Below are positions 28,300 to 37,875 of a stretch of 64,000 bases of DNA, piece by piece. The notes beneath the pieces were generated by a model. It did no database searches. It saw only the letters and a program-made list of their open reading frames with translations, and was not told the origin of the DNA. Numbering within the stretch: the stretch's first letter is position 1; each line of letters opens with the position of its first letter. Origin of the DNA: Trichomonas vaginalis G3 (lineage: Eukaryota > Parabasalia > Trichomonadida > Trichomonadidae); assembly GCF_026262505.1 (NCBI RefSeq), contig NC_067205.1:6944001-7008000 (forward strand), given 5' to 3'. The translations under genes and the position numbers were made by a program.

Positions 28300-29255
28300 T
28301 CGTCATTTTCAACTTCTTTAGCATATTCGTCTGGAGTTGTCTTATATTTGTTAGGAACTGTCTTTGAAAGTATACCACCTTGAACTTTGACAAGTTTGAA
28401 ACGAGGTCTGACAATAGTAGTTTTATCTTCTGCTTGCAGTCTGTACATTTTGCCATGTTTGCCTAAAACTTCATAATATTCTCTTGTATACTTTCTTCTA
28501 TTTTTACGAACACGAATGTGAGTACCTGTCGGGTTCCCATTGTTGTCATAGTCAATAGTATTTTCATATGGGTCGCGTTTAGGTATTTCTATTTTTACTT
28601 TGTCACCTTTCTGAAGTTTGAAGCCCGGCATTCTTTCTTGTTTGTCTCTTTTGACTAAATTGTTAAATATATAGTCTTTCTCTAAGTCAGGGTTGTTTTT
28701 CATTTCTTCGGGGAAGTGGTTTCCCAAACCTTTTTGTTTACGGCTATTGTAAATATTTAAAACTTGTCTCATCTTTGCCATGGAGAAGTGTCTATATTTG
28801 TCGTCATATGACATTTCATCTACCTCACCACCTTGTGGTTGATTTAAGTCTCTTAAGATTTTTATACAACTGTCAATGACACCAAGAGCAGAATGGTTTT
28901 GGTCGACAATGAAATATTGGTTTACATTTTTTGAACGCAGATAGTTTTTAATATCATCTGATTTGAAAGAACTTTCATAGTCAGATGTCAGTTTTGTTGG
29001 ATGGTATTTGTCAACGAATATTGTCAAAGCAGTTTTCACATCTAAAATATTTTTGGACCATAATGGTATGGCTTCACAGTATCTTGTGTTTTGACCAACA
29101 AATATTAACCAGTATGGTGGTCCATCTTCTCTATACCTCGGAATGTTTTCCAAGATATCCATAAACCAAGCATTTGGTGTTGAACTAAAGATTTTTACCA
29201 TGAGTGCTTTCTTTGTCGCTTTAGAAACATAGGGGTCCTTGTTTGAATTCGTCAT
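28296..29255 (-). CDS. Retroviral-type (DDE) Maverick integrase
   Basis: The 319-residue protein has the RNase H-like core of Polinton c-integrases, which join element ends to target DNA. Acidic residues sit at D33 (FMDILEN), D92 (TSDYESSF) and D128 (LGVIDSCIK), with 35 residues between the last two, so the triad is D,D-35-D. The HSALGVID stretch matches the usual Maverick pattern around the third catalytic position. A C-terminal SH3/chromo-like region (KGDKVKIEIPKRDPYEN, then REYYEVLGKHGKMYRLQ) probably contacts DNA or chromatin. It is divergent from the 133-residue gene with 16 bp between the starts. The ORF looks whole. Confidence 0.85.
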   Translation of the reverse strand: MTNSNKDPYVSKATKKALMVKIFSSTPNAWFMDILENIPRYREDGPPYWLIFVGQNTRYCEAIPLWSKNILDVKTALTIFVDKYHPTKLTSDYESSFKSDDIKNYLRSKNVNQYFIVDQNHSALGVIDSCIKILRDLNQPQGGEVDEMSYDDKYRHFSMAKMRQVLNIYNSRKQKGLGNHFPEEMKNNPDLEKDYIFNNLVKRDKQERMPGFKLQKGDKVKIEIPKRDPYENTIDYDNNGNPTGTHIRVRKNRRKYTREYYEVLGKHGKMYRLQAEDKTTIVRPRFKLVKVQGGILSKTVPNKYKTTPDEYAKEVENDD

Positions 29256-29271
29256 TTTTAACCCATAAGAA

Positions 29272-29673
29272 ATGGGTTTATTTGGCGCATTAGCAGGAGT
29301 CGCATCTAGATTTTTGCCCGCAGTGGGAACAATAGCCAGAGGTGCATTTGGAATTGGAAGGAAGATTTTGAGTACATTAGGTATACTGAAAGAGAAAGCA
29401 CAACCTATTATACAAACTGTACAGAAAGGTTGGGAGGTAGCACGAGATGCAGCAAATCTTATTCCAAATCCTGAAACAAGAGGAAAAGTTCAAGGATGGA
29501 TGGACAATGTAGGAAGACAAGCAGGAAACTACTATAACAAAGCAAATGACTACTATAACCAAGCAGGGCACTATATGGACCAAGGTGAAAGATTCTTTAA
29601 CAGAGGATATAACCATGCACAACAGTGGGTAAACAACAACCAACCTCAACCGCCTCAAACGTGGGGAATGTAA
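29272..29673 (+). CDS. Gly-rich amphipathic protein with Asn/Tyr/Gln repeats
   Basis: 133 residues starting MGLFGALAGVASRFLPAVG, a glycine-rich hydrophobic N-terminus similar in style to viral fusion or membrane-lytic peptides, with a possible myristoylation glycine. Residues about 80-125 are a run of YYNKANDYYNQAGHYMDQ-like imperfect repeats, followed by a Pro/Gln tail. Family not recognised. It may be a capsid-interior or membrane-penetration factor, inferred from pattern alone. The box ATTTTTAACCCATAAG precedes the start. Confidence 0.5.
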   Translation: MGLFGALAGVASRFLPAVGTIARGAFGIGRKILSTLGILKEKAQPIIQTVQKGWEVARDAANLIPNPETRGKVQGWMDNVGRQAGNYYNKANDYYNQAGHYMDQGERFFNRGYNHAQQWVNNNQPQPPQTWGM

Positions 29674-29692
29674 AATTTTTTACTGAGATGAA

Positions 29693-29845
29693 ATGAACAA
29701 TACAGCATTGAGACAAATGGGTTCAAGATGGATTTGTCGGCTTCCAGCAGTTACACAACGTGTTTGTCAAGTTCTTCCTATACCTCAGGAAGTTTTAGAC
29801 CGACTTAAAAAACCTAAACAACCAGTTGAAAACAAACCAAACTAA
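29693..29845 (+). CDS. Small paralogous protein 1 (50 residues)
   Basis: Basic 50-residue ORF (MNNTALRQMGSRWICRLPAV start) sharing RVCQV, IPQEVLDR and the PKQPVENKPN end with the next ORF. The leader TAAAATTTTTTACTGAGATG is identical before this gene, the next one and the 194-residue gene. The triplicated leader plus shared peptide ends show recent tandem gene duplication. Function unknown. Confidence 0.5.
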   Translation: MNNTALRQMGSRWICRLPAVTQRVCQVLPIPQEVLDRLKKPKQPVENKPN

Positions 29846-29864
29846 AATTTTTTACTGAGATGAA

Positions 29865-30005
29865 ATGAACAATGCAGCTTTAGACAGAATAGGTCATGGA
29901 AGACCACCTTTTAAACCACGTGTTTGTCAAGTTTTTCATATACCTCAGGAAGTTTTAGACCGACATAAAAAACCTAAACAACCAGTTGAAAACAAACCAA
30001 ACTAA
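29865..30005 (+). CDS. Small paralogous protein 2 (46 residues)
   Basis: 46 residues, paralogue of the preceding ORF. The first third differs (AALDRIGHGRPPFKPRV) while IPQEVLDR and PKQPVENKPN are kept. Same leader sequence, including the ATGAAATGA overlap in which a Met-Lys-stop mini-frame ends inside the gene's own start codon. Function unknown. Confidence 0.5.
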   Translation: MNNAALDRIGHGRPPFKPRVCQVFHIPQEVLDRHKKPKQPVENKPN

Positions 30006-30024
30006 AATTTTTTACTGAGATGAA

Positions 30025-30609
30025 ATGACCGAAGAAGTTGAAACGGTAGATTTGACACCACAAACAAAAAGTTCAGAACCATTGTCAAAACCTGTCAAAG
30101 AACTTACAGATGAAGAGAAAAATTCAATAATAGAAAGTGCTAGGTCTGGAAATACAAACTCTAACTACAAAGTCACTTTTCATAAAAATGGAACGGCAAG
30201 TATCTCAAAAAAGAAACAGACTCTCACAAATAAAATATTGAAGTCTGAAGGAGCTTTCGAGACAACAGATGGAAAAGTTTACTTCACTGACCAACAGTTC
30301 ATTATAGAACATCTCATTGACTTAGAGTCGAAATATTCTAAACTTTACAACAAACACAAAAAGTTGAAAGGAAAACAAAAACAAATGGCATATGATATTT
30401 ATGAAGATGTTGACGACACAACTGTTCCAGCAAGTGAAGTAAAGTCAGAGGAACCGAAAAGTGACGAAAAACCCATAGAAGAAGAAAAACCAAAAACTGA
30501 AGATAAACCAAAACCAAAGTTTAGTTTCCAAACTAAACCAAGTCAACCTTCATTAGCTGGTATGGGTTGGCGTCAAAGACTTATGGCAGCAGGCGGTTAT
30601 GTAAAGTAA
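30025..30609 (+). CDS. Hypothetical charged Maverick protein, 194 residues
   Basis: Acidic N-terminus, then a compact section (NYKVTFHKNGTASISKKKQT and VYFTDQQFIIEHLIDLESKY) with a short Lys-rich coiled coil. A Glu/Lys/Pro tail follows, ending PSLAGMGWRQRLMAAGGYVK, which looks like a conserved C-terminal tag. Family not recognised. It lies just upstream of the polymerase, in the slot where protein-primed replicons may carry a terminal protein. I see no proof of that role. A broken copy is in element A at 8761-9180. Confidence 0.55.
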   Translation: MTEEVETVDLTPQTKSSEPLSKPVKELTDEEKNSIIESARSGNTNSNYKVTFHKNGTASISKKKQTLTNKILKSEGAFETTDGKVYFTDQQFIIEHLIDLESKYSKLYNKHKKLKGKQKQMAYDIYEDVDDTTVPASEVKSEEPKSDEKPIEEEKPKTEDKPKPKFSFQTKPSQPSLAGMGWRQRLMAAGGYVK

Positions 30610-30639
30610 AGAAAAAAATATTTTTTATTTTTATAAAAA

Positions 30640-32793
30640 TGCCCCATATAGAATGGATAGAAAGTCTGCTAGAAAATAAAAGCAGAGTTGCAAAGATATG
30701 GTTGGAGAGTTTCGAAGAAGTTTAAATATAGGAAGGGAAGACCCATAAAAGTCTATGACAAATTGTCTGGTCTTCGCTACGAAATGGATTTGGAAACAGC
30801 ACGTGCCAATTATCCAAACAGACTAGAGAGGTTAGAAGAAGAACGTCTTATGGACATGCCTTTCGATGTTAGTGAACCTCAAGTTGAAGGACACGACGGC
30901 TTTGCCAGATTCTACTGGAAACATGACGAACAATTGCATCCTTTGAGAAGGAAAAAAGGAAAAGGTGAAGACACACATGCTCCCATGGAAAGAACAAGAT
31001 ATGCATATGAAAAGTATCGTGAAGTTCGAAGTAAAATTACATCTGGTCGAACCTTTACAGTAAACTTTGACAAAGGAAAGAACAAAGAAGGCTTCATGGG
31101 AGTACTTGCTGCAATTCAAGACGGAAATAAGAAAGGACACAATCTCAGATTGACCGTAACAGATTTGGATGGTCACATTTACTATGCACATGGCAATGTC
31201 ACAACAGCCGCACAACTTCTTGACGCTTTCAAGACTACAAAGAGAGAACAAATGTTTGACTCCGACTCAGACATTTTGAATGCAATTGAAGGAATTGCAA
31301 GTGTCAAGTTCGAATGGTTCCAACATAACCCTCAAGCAGTCAGACAACATGCTGGGTATTTCCCGTTCAGAAATAAGTCTGACATTGACTTGACAAGGTA
31401 TGGAATTTACAATTCAATTGAAACAATTGTCAATGAACCTTGTATTCTTACATGTCTCAGGAACTCTGGTCTTGTTACAGATGAGAAGATGAAGTATCTT
31501 GAGTCATGTGTGAAAACAAGGTACATTCTCAGAGGTCAATTGGCAAAAGTTGCACCGTTGGCAAATGTGAATATTCGAGTCAACATACCGACTGAGAAAG
31601 GTTTTTCACATGACGACTATGTTGTTGACAAAGACTTACCATGGTTGAAGATTGTACTTGTCCACAACCACTTCATGTTGAACGAAAGTCTTACAAACCC
31701 ATTGTTCGGAAAAGGCAAGTGCAACATTGTCAGAGCTGTTAACATTCTTTTCGAGAAAGGTTTGTTGGAACCAATTCCAGATGACAAGCTGACAGAAACT
31801 TTTGTACCAAAAGACGAAACAAACTTTTTATTGTTAGCAAGACCAAAAGTTGTTCCAGACAAAGTTCTAGCACAAAAGAAGTACACAGTTCCAAAAGGAG
31901 TTGGATTGTTCGGATACCAACCTGAACCAGAAGAACTTCCAATGAGGTTGCAAGAACTTCAAGATGCTATAAACAAACTTCCATTGAGACATCCAATTGA
32001 CGTCAAATTGTATTGGAGAGCTTCTGAGTTAGGTCAGAAGGTTTTATATGAAACAGGTTGCTTTGACGATGTTTATGAGATAACAGGAGAAGTTTCTCAG
32101 AAGATAAGAGACTCACTTGAATTTCCAAAAACTGGACCGATTGGATGCGACAAGTTCGACTCAGATGAAAAAATATACTATGTCGACCTTAACGCTGCAT
32201 ACATGAGGTTTGTCCAATATATTCCAACTGGAATTCCAAACGAAGACGGTGAGTTCCCGGGAAGGAACTATACAGTTGGAAAAGTCATACAACAAATGTA
32301 TGATATTAGGAAAGCTTCAAACCCCAAACTTGCAATGACACTCAAATTGCTTATGAATTCGACATGGGGATATTCCATTAAGAAACCTCAAGCGATGAAG
32401 AGTAAACACTATGAGAAGGTCGACAACTTTGTTGAAATGTTTTCTCCTTTTGTTTTGAAGTACGAGTTCACCGAAGGTCAAAGTGGCTTAGTAACCACAT
32501 TAAAACCTATTGTCGAACATTGGTCGTACCCTCAGTTCGCAAAAGCAGTCCTTGACAACTACAACAAATTCTTCTTCGAAGTTAAATCCAAAGTGAAGGT
32601 TTACTACGAGAACATTGACGCACTCATGACGAACGAAGAAGGATACAACAAACTCATTGAAATGGGAATGGTCGGTGAAAAGATGGGCTGTTTTAAGCTA
32701 GATAAGGTATTTTCCGAAGTTCATGTCCTCTCCAAACGTAAGTACTGGGGTATACTTGAAGACGGCACAGAAATAAAACATTGCATGAAGTAA
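30640..32793 (+). CDS. Protein-primed type B DNA polymerase (pPolB)
   Basis: Replicative polymerase of Mavericks, which copies linear element DNA from a protein primer. The main open frame starts with a Met codon at 30688; the true start may lie slightly upstream. Palm motifs are seen: YVDLNAAYM (motif A, about residue 498), KLLMNSTWGYSIKK (motif B) and YENIDALMT (motif C, about residue 640). The A/T box AAAATATTTTTTATTTTTAT precedes the gene. The copy in element A is nearly identical over its length. I could not place the exonuclease motifs, so integrity of the full enzyme is uncertain. Confidence 0.8.
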
Positions 32794-32840
32794 AAAATTG
32801 CATGAAGTAAAACATTGCATGAAGTAAAAAATTTTTTCAA

Positions 32841-32867
32841 AAAAATATTTTTTTTATTTTATTTGAA
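32841..32867 (+). promoter_or_regulatory. Class I Maverick upstream box (HNH gene)
   Basis: AAAAATATTTTTTTTATTTT followed by ATTTGAA and ATG. Same box as before the KilA-N and 298-residue genes. Confidence 0.45.
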
Positions 32868-33450
32868 ATGTACGCTGAGTTTGTTGGAGAAGACCGTTGG
32901 GAAACTTGTTTGTTAGATGAGAAATATGAAATTCACTGTTGTGAGTCATTTGAAGTCAGAAACAAAAAGACAAAAAGAGTTTTAAGCGAATGGGAGCAAA
33001 ATGACGGATATGCTACTATGAAGATGGGTGGGAAACGCTATCTTAAACATGTTGTCATTGCAACTCATTTTATACTGAATCCTAACAATTTACCTTTTGT
33101 AGACCATATAAACCATATAAGAAACGACAATAGACTTGAAAACTTACGTTGGGTCACTCGTTCTGAAAACAATAAGAACAAAAGCAAATTTGGAGATATT
33201 GTATTCGAATTTTCGACGAACTAGAAGATGAAACAATTGAAATTACAGACTATGGTAAGCATACGTTTGAGTTTTACTACTATAGCGAAGAACAAGACTC
33301 TTCTACTTTTATACCGGCGTAAACTATAGGAAATTACAAGTATATTTTACTAAGGAAGGCTATGCTTATGTAAACGCTAGAGATACAGATGGAAAATACG
33401 TTCGAATACTTCTTAACAAATTCAAGAAGCTATATGGCATACCATTTTAA
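32868..33450 (+). pseudogene. HNH homing-type endonuclease gene, broken
   Basis: The readable part carries an HNH_3-type core: HVVIATHFILNPNNLPFVDH, then NHIRNDNRLENLRWVTRSEN. It is a zinc/metal-dependent nicking or cleaving nuclease fold common in mobile elements and phages. It follows the polymerase closely. At least one break is present. Copy A keeps only a small remnant at the same place. Confidence 0.7.
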
Positions 33451-33486
33451 AACGTTTTTAAAACAGTATATTTTTACATATATTAA

Positions 33487-34347
33487 ATGCTTCAGGTTGA
33501 AAAAACAAAGACAAAAGTAGCAGATACAAAACCGTTAGACTATATCTTTACAAATGCCGGTAGAAATATTTCAGATGAAGAAATTTCATCCCGAAGATAC
33601 AGGTTTGACTATCCAATTCGTTGGCTTCAAAGTCCTTCAGATGCAAAGGCAATAGGATTTAGAAGAGTTTTGTGTTTTCAAATAAACTAACGCGTTTATG
33701 TTCGCAGTATATTTTCATGGTCAGTATAAAGGCTCTGATGGTCTAATAGAAAAATTTGACGAAATGAAAATCTTTACAATTCGTTCAGACGAAAGTCTTG
33801 AAAAAACTCTAAATGACTTTCAAACTCAAATAAACAAATACTACTGGGAATTTCAAGAAAAATACGACTCTTTACTAAATGGAACATACTATCTGAAACT
33901 AGAATATGACAAGATGAACTCCACCGTTTCATTTCAAAAGATTGAAATTAACCCTCCAAGAGATACAGAGTTTTTATATTGGGAGTAGACAAACGTTCTT
34001 GGCACAATTTCTTCGGTTACTAAACCAGAACGAACCATTACCACCAGATGGTCCATTTAAAATTTATACTTCCACCAGCAGATTTGACAGTTTATAGAAA
34101 CGTATTTGACTCTCAAAATGTCATGTGTCATGCAAGTTTCAGTTCAAGCAACAACAGTTTTCTTTGTATCGGTAAGGACTTTTATGACTTTGCTTCTAAA
34201 TTCTACGAACCACCTAGTAACAGTTTCTCTGACTTTCAAGTTTGGTTCACAACAAATGGCGTGCAGCATATAATTCCATTGTACTATGACTTTTATCTCG
34301 AATTGTCTTTCATATACAACTACGGAAAAGTGCTGAAAAAGTATTGA
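33487..34347 (+). pseudogene. Broken copy of the 286-residue gene
   Basis: Near-identical to the whole-looking gene at 11514-12374, with the same upstream TATTTTTACATATATTAA. It has a few breaks. Confidence 0.8.
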
Positions 34348-34761
34348 AAAATATATTTTAGGGTAGATGGTTTTTAGGTGTCACCAGGTCCCCAGGTCCC
34401 CAGGTCAATTTAACTTCTCTGAAAAAATGAGACAACATGACATTTAGACAACAACACAGGAAATAAACTTCTTCGTAAATGTTTTGTCATGATTTCATCG
34501 TATATGTTTTGTTGAGACTTCATCGTAAATGTTTTGTTGAGACTTCTTCGTCAATGTTTTGTCATGACTTCTTCATCGTATTCTTTTCACCCGTTGAATT
34601 TTGTATAAAAAAGCAACCGCCGGAATTCCGGCGGTTGGTATATTCTTCACAAAATGCTTGTTTTGAGGTCGAGCCACAAACGAATGTCCGACGGTTAAGC
34701 CACAAACGAATGTCCGACGTACCACCCAAAAATATTTTTTATTTTTATTGTAAGAACTGAA
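34348..34761. repeat. Intergenic repeat island with palindromic element
   Basis: No gene. It contains the AAATATATTTTAGG...GGTGTCACCAGGTCCCC block, the GACAACATGACATTTAGAC block, several ATGTTTTGT...CTTCATCGTA units, a clean palindromic element at 34600-34656, and two CACAAACGAATGTCCGACG units. The class I box at 34730-34761 closes it. Confidence 0.7.
34600..34656 (+). repeat. Palindromic element, intergenic copy 1
   Basis: TTTGTATAAAA, then AGCAACCGCCGGAATTCC with a perfect stem, then TTGGTATATTCTTCAC to AAAATGC. The stem core is AACCGCCGG-AATT-CCGGCGGTT. Other copies are at 12377-12433, 35541-35599 and, inverted, 34951-35007. Confidence 0.9.
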
Positions 34762-35424
34762 ATGACAGTCGAAGCAAAAACGTTCACGAACAAATCTAAT
34801 GGCGAAACATTCACAAAAGGCACTTACAACGGTATTGAAGTCTTACGTAGAGACAAGGATGGTTATATAAATGCAACAAAGATATGTCAGCAGTTTAGGA
34901 AAGACTTTAGAAGGTTGTTGGAAAATAAGTCCTGGGAAGAGTATTTTAAGGCATTTTGTGAAGAATATACCAACCCGCGGAATTCCGCGGGTTGCTTTTT
35001 ATACAAAGTTCATGCAGGAATTCCGGATGAAATCAAACAGGTTAGAGGAACGTATGTAGACCCAAGACTTGTAAACTATATAGCAATGTGGGCTTCTCCA
35101 AAATATTGTATAGCAGTTGGAAAAATTCTGGACTCCATAGACAAGAAAGTTCATGAGAAATTAGATGAAGAAGAACTTGAAGATACAGTAGAGAATGCAA
35201 AACCTTTGTTCGAACAAGAAGTTAGAAAAATGTGCGAAAAACAAATAGAACATGAACGTGAGATATGTTCTGGTTATAGAGATTCTCCATACGAACTAGA
35301 CCAATGGGAACAAGAAGATTTAAAGAGAGAATTTAGAGAATATGAACTCGCTAAAATTTCATTAGAAGCTGCAGAAAAGAAGTTAAAAGTTTGGGGTCGT
35401 TTTGTACAAAAATATTGTGAGTAA
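34762..35424 (+). CDS. KilA-N domain protein carrying an in-frame palindromic element
   Basis: 220 residues. KilA-N is a DNA-binding domain of phages and large DNA viruses. YINATKICQQF (residues about 35-45) and VRGTYVDPRLVNYIAMWASP (about 93-112) are its core signatures. A Glu/Lys-rich helical C-terminus follows. Between the two signatures, bases 34951-35007 are a copy of the palindromic element seen in nearby spacers. It is read in frame and gives residues such as FCEEYTNPRNSAGCFLYK. Its stem has different bases from the spacer copies yet still pairs perfectly. The class I box and GTAAGAACTGAA precede the ATG. No copy is present in element A. It probably acts as a regulator of element genes. 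Confidence 0.8.
   Translation: MTVEAKTFTNKSNGETFTKGTYNGIEVLRRDKDGYINATKICQQFRKDFRRLLENKSWEEYFKAFCEEYTNPRNSAGCFLYKVHAGIPDEIKQVRGTYVDPRLVNYIAMWASPKYCIAVGKILDSIDKKVHEKLDEEELEDTVENAKPLFEQEVRKMCEKQIEHEREICSGYRDSPYELDQWEQEDLKREFREYELAKISLEAAEKKLKVWGRFVQKYCE
34951..35007 (-). repeat. Palindromic element inside the KilA-N reading frame
   Basis: Relative to the intergenic copies it is inverted and complete from GCATTTTG to ATACAAA. The stem reads AACCCGCGG-AATT-CCGCGGGTT instead of AACCGCCGG-AATT-CCGGCGGTT. Paired positions changed together, so the hairpin is kept. Confidence 0.9.
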
Positions 35425-35937
35425 ATGAACCATTTTTTTTATTGAATTCAGCAAAAATATATTTTAGGGTAGATGGTTAGATCTAACCTCATTTCTACCC
35501 TCATTTCTACCATCGTAGAAAACACACAAAACTCTTGAATTTTGTATAAAAAAAGCAACCGCCGGAATTCCGGCGGTTGGTATATTCTTCACAAAATGCT
35601 TGTTTTGAGGTCGAGCCACTTTTGGCTCCACCTCTTTTTTCAACCAAAACTCTTGAATTCGGCAAAAATATATTTTAGGTGGAACCAGGTCCCTCGGTCC
35701 CTCGGTCCCTCGGTCAACTAACATCTTTTTGAAAATGGTGACAACATGACATTTTGACAACAACACAGGAAATAGACTTCATCGTATATGTTTTGTCATG
35801 ATTTCATCGTACATGTTTTGTTAAGACTTCATCGTAAATGTTTTGTCGAAACTTCATCGTCAATGAGCGTAAATCAGACAAAAATATATTTTAGTTTTTT
35901 TTTAAAAAAAATATTTTTTTATTTTTATTGTAAGAAC
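35425..35937. repeat. Repeat island left of the 298-residue gene
   Basis: No gene. Holds AAATATATTTTAGGGTAGATGG, the palindromic element (35541-35599), the CCCTCGGT repeats and the GACAACATGACATTTTGAC block, and ATGTTTTGT-CTTCATCGTA units. It ends with the class I box at 35909-35937. Inverted versions of these blocks follow the gene at 36840-37215. Confidence 0.75.
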
Positions 35938-36834
35938 ATGTTAGCAACAACTTCACCAAACTCGTTAGTCATGAACCCAACTTCAATGTTAGTAGAGATG
36001 AAAAGCTTCATTCCTTCTTCATATACTTTCGAAACAGAAATCCAGAAGATAAAGCAAGAACTTCTCCAAGGAGATTTAGATTGCACTGCAAAAGATGAAG
36101 AAAATGAAGAATATCTTTATGAAATGCAGGATATTATTGACCATCTACCTAAACTTCCTGAAATACAACAACAAAAGCTCACTATTCCTGAATTCGATGA
36201 AATAGAAGTCAAAGCAACTGACTCAGTAGAAATAAAGAAGTTCATACGTAAGGTAAACTATGAGTTTCTTGGATTTCATTGCAACCACAAAGACTGCGAT
36301 ATGGTATATTTCATTGACATATATAAATCTGGGGAGTTTAAGACCTACGACAACTTTGTTTCGTTAGTTGCAAAATGTGTATGGCAGATAAGAGATAAAG
36401 ATAGAAGAGGTAAAGTATGGAACGGACAGATAAAACCCGCAACTTTTGAGTTAAAGAAAACCATTTACGCCTTAGTTGTTTTAGCAGGACAAATTTCAAT
36501 GTACAATGCAAAAATGAACCCACAATGTTCAAAATGTAAAGCAGCAATGAGGAAATATAACTACTCCGTCAAAGAGATAGAACGTATGCGAAACGACTAT
36601 GCTGACTTAAAGAAAGAAGCAGAGAAACCAGCAGAAGATAAAATGGACATGTTGACATTTCTGAACAAAAACTATCCAACTGCTGACGATTTCCTTCTTT
36701 CAGATGTCAAGAAGAAATATAAAGAAACATTCGGCATTGTTAAAACTTTTGACATACTGACAGAAGAAATAGAAGCTACGAAATTGTTTAGAATTTCAAA
36801 TATACATCGTACAATTCATGTAAAACGCTTATAA
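35938..36834 (+). CDS. 298-residue Cys-pair Maverick protein, copy in B
   Basis: Near-identical to 12980-13876, differing by scattered substitutions (for example the C-terminal FRISNIHRTIHVKRL). The CNHKDC and PQCSKCKAAM motifs are unchanged, which supports a role for the cysteines. Inverted repeats flank the gene on both sides as in element A. The class I box and GTAAGAAC directly precede the ATG; an upstream in-frame Met at 35788 lies in repeat sequence and is rejected. Family not recognised. Confidence 0.65.
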   Translation: MLATTSPNSLVMNPTSMLVEMKSFIPSSYTFETEIQKIKQELLQGDLDCTAKDEENEEYLYEMQDIIDHLPKLPEIQQQKLTIPEFDEIEVKATDSVEIKKFIRKVNYEFLGFHCNHKDCDMVYFIDIYKSGEFKTYDNFVSLVAKCVWQIRDKDRRGKVWNGQIKPATFELKKTIYALVVLAGQISMYNAKMNPQCSKCKAAMRKYNYSVKEIERMRNDYADLKKEAEKPAEDKMDMLTFLNKNYPTADDFLLSDVKKKYKETFGIVKTFDILTEEIEATKLFRISNIHRTIHVKRL

Positions 36835-37875
36835 AACTTTATGGTAGAAATGAGGTTAGAAAAGAGGTTAGATCTAACCATCTACCCTAAAATATATTTT
36901 TGTCTGATTTACGCTCATTTACGAAGAAGTCTTGACAAAACATTTACGAAGAAGTCTTGACAAAACATATACGAAGAAGTCTTGACAAAACATTTACGAA
37001 GAAGTCTTGACAAAACATATACGAAGAAGTCTTGACAAAACATTTACGAAGAAGTCTTGACAAAACATATACGAAGAAGTCTTGACAAAACATTTACGAA
37101 GAAATCTTGACAAAACATTTACGAAGAAGTCTTTTTCCTGTGTTGTTGTCAAAATGTCATGTTGTCACTATTTTCAAAAAGATGTTAGTTGACCGAGGGA
37201 CCTGGTTCCACCTAAAATATATTTTTGCTGAAAAAAATGACCAAATTTCATGATATAACTGTATTTTTTTGACGAAGAGAACTTTTACACTTCGTAAAAA
37301 AAATCCCTGAAATCGTGAAAAAATGACCAAATTTCATGATATAACTGTATTTTTTTGACGAAGTGAACTTTTACTCTTCGTAAAAAAACTCTATGAAAAC
37401 AGTGAAAAAATGACCAAATTTCATGAATTTCCTCATATGTTTGCTACCCTCGAAAAACCGAGGATAGAGATTCCGTACGAAAATCGTAAAAAAACTCTAT
37501 GAAAATCGTGAAAAAATGCGACCCTCGGAAAACCGAGGGACGCCTAAAACACATGAAAATCGTGAAAAAACTCTATGAAAATCGTGAAAAAATGCGACCC
37601 CGACTTTTACAGGGGTCGCCAAAACTCTATGAAAACAGTGAAAAAACTCATGAAAATCATGAAAAATTGCGAGTACGTAAGAAAACGTAGTCGCCTAAAA
37701 CACATGAAAACAGTGAAAAAATGACCAAATTTCATGATATAACTGTATTTTTTTGACGAAGTGAACTTTGACACTTCGTAAAAAAACTCTATGAAATCAT
37801 ATCTTTTATACAAGATAGAAAAAAAAGTTAGTTTTTATTTTTTTTATTTTTTTATTTTGTATGTAAGAACAGAAA
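36835..37875. repeat. Repeat island right of the 298-residue gene
   Basis: No gene. It begins with the inverted TAGATGG/CCATCTACCC block, then the 25-bp tandem array (36919-37133) and the inverted GTCATGTTGTCAC...GACCGAGGGACC block (37140-37215). Next are 86-bp-type units (37238-37400 and 37722-37800) and GC mini-hairpins in the TGCGACC frame (37445-37690). It ends in a T-rich box and GTAAGAACAG. Confidence 0.75.
36919..37133 (+). repeat. 25-bp tandem array
   Basis: About 8.6 copies of TTACGAAGAAGTCTTGACAA plus AACAT, alternating between CATTTACG and CATATACG at the joint. Single inverted units of the same sequence are scattered through the other islands (ATGTTTTGTCAAGACTTC type). Confidence 0.9.
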
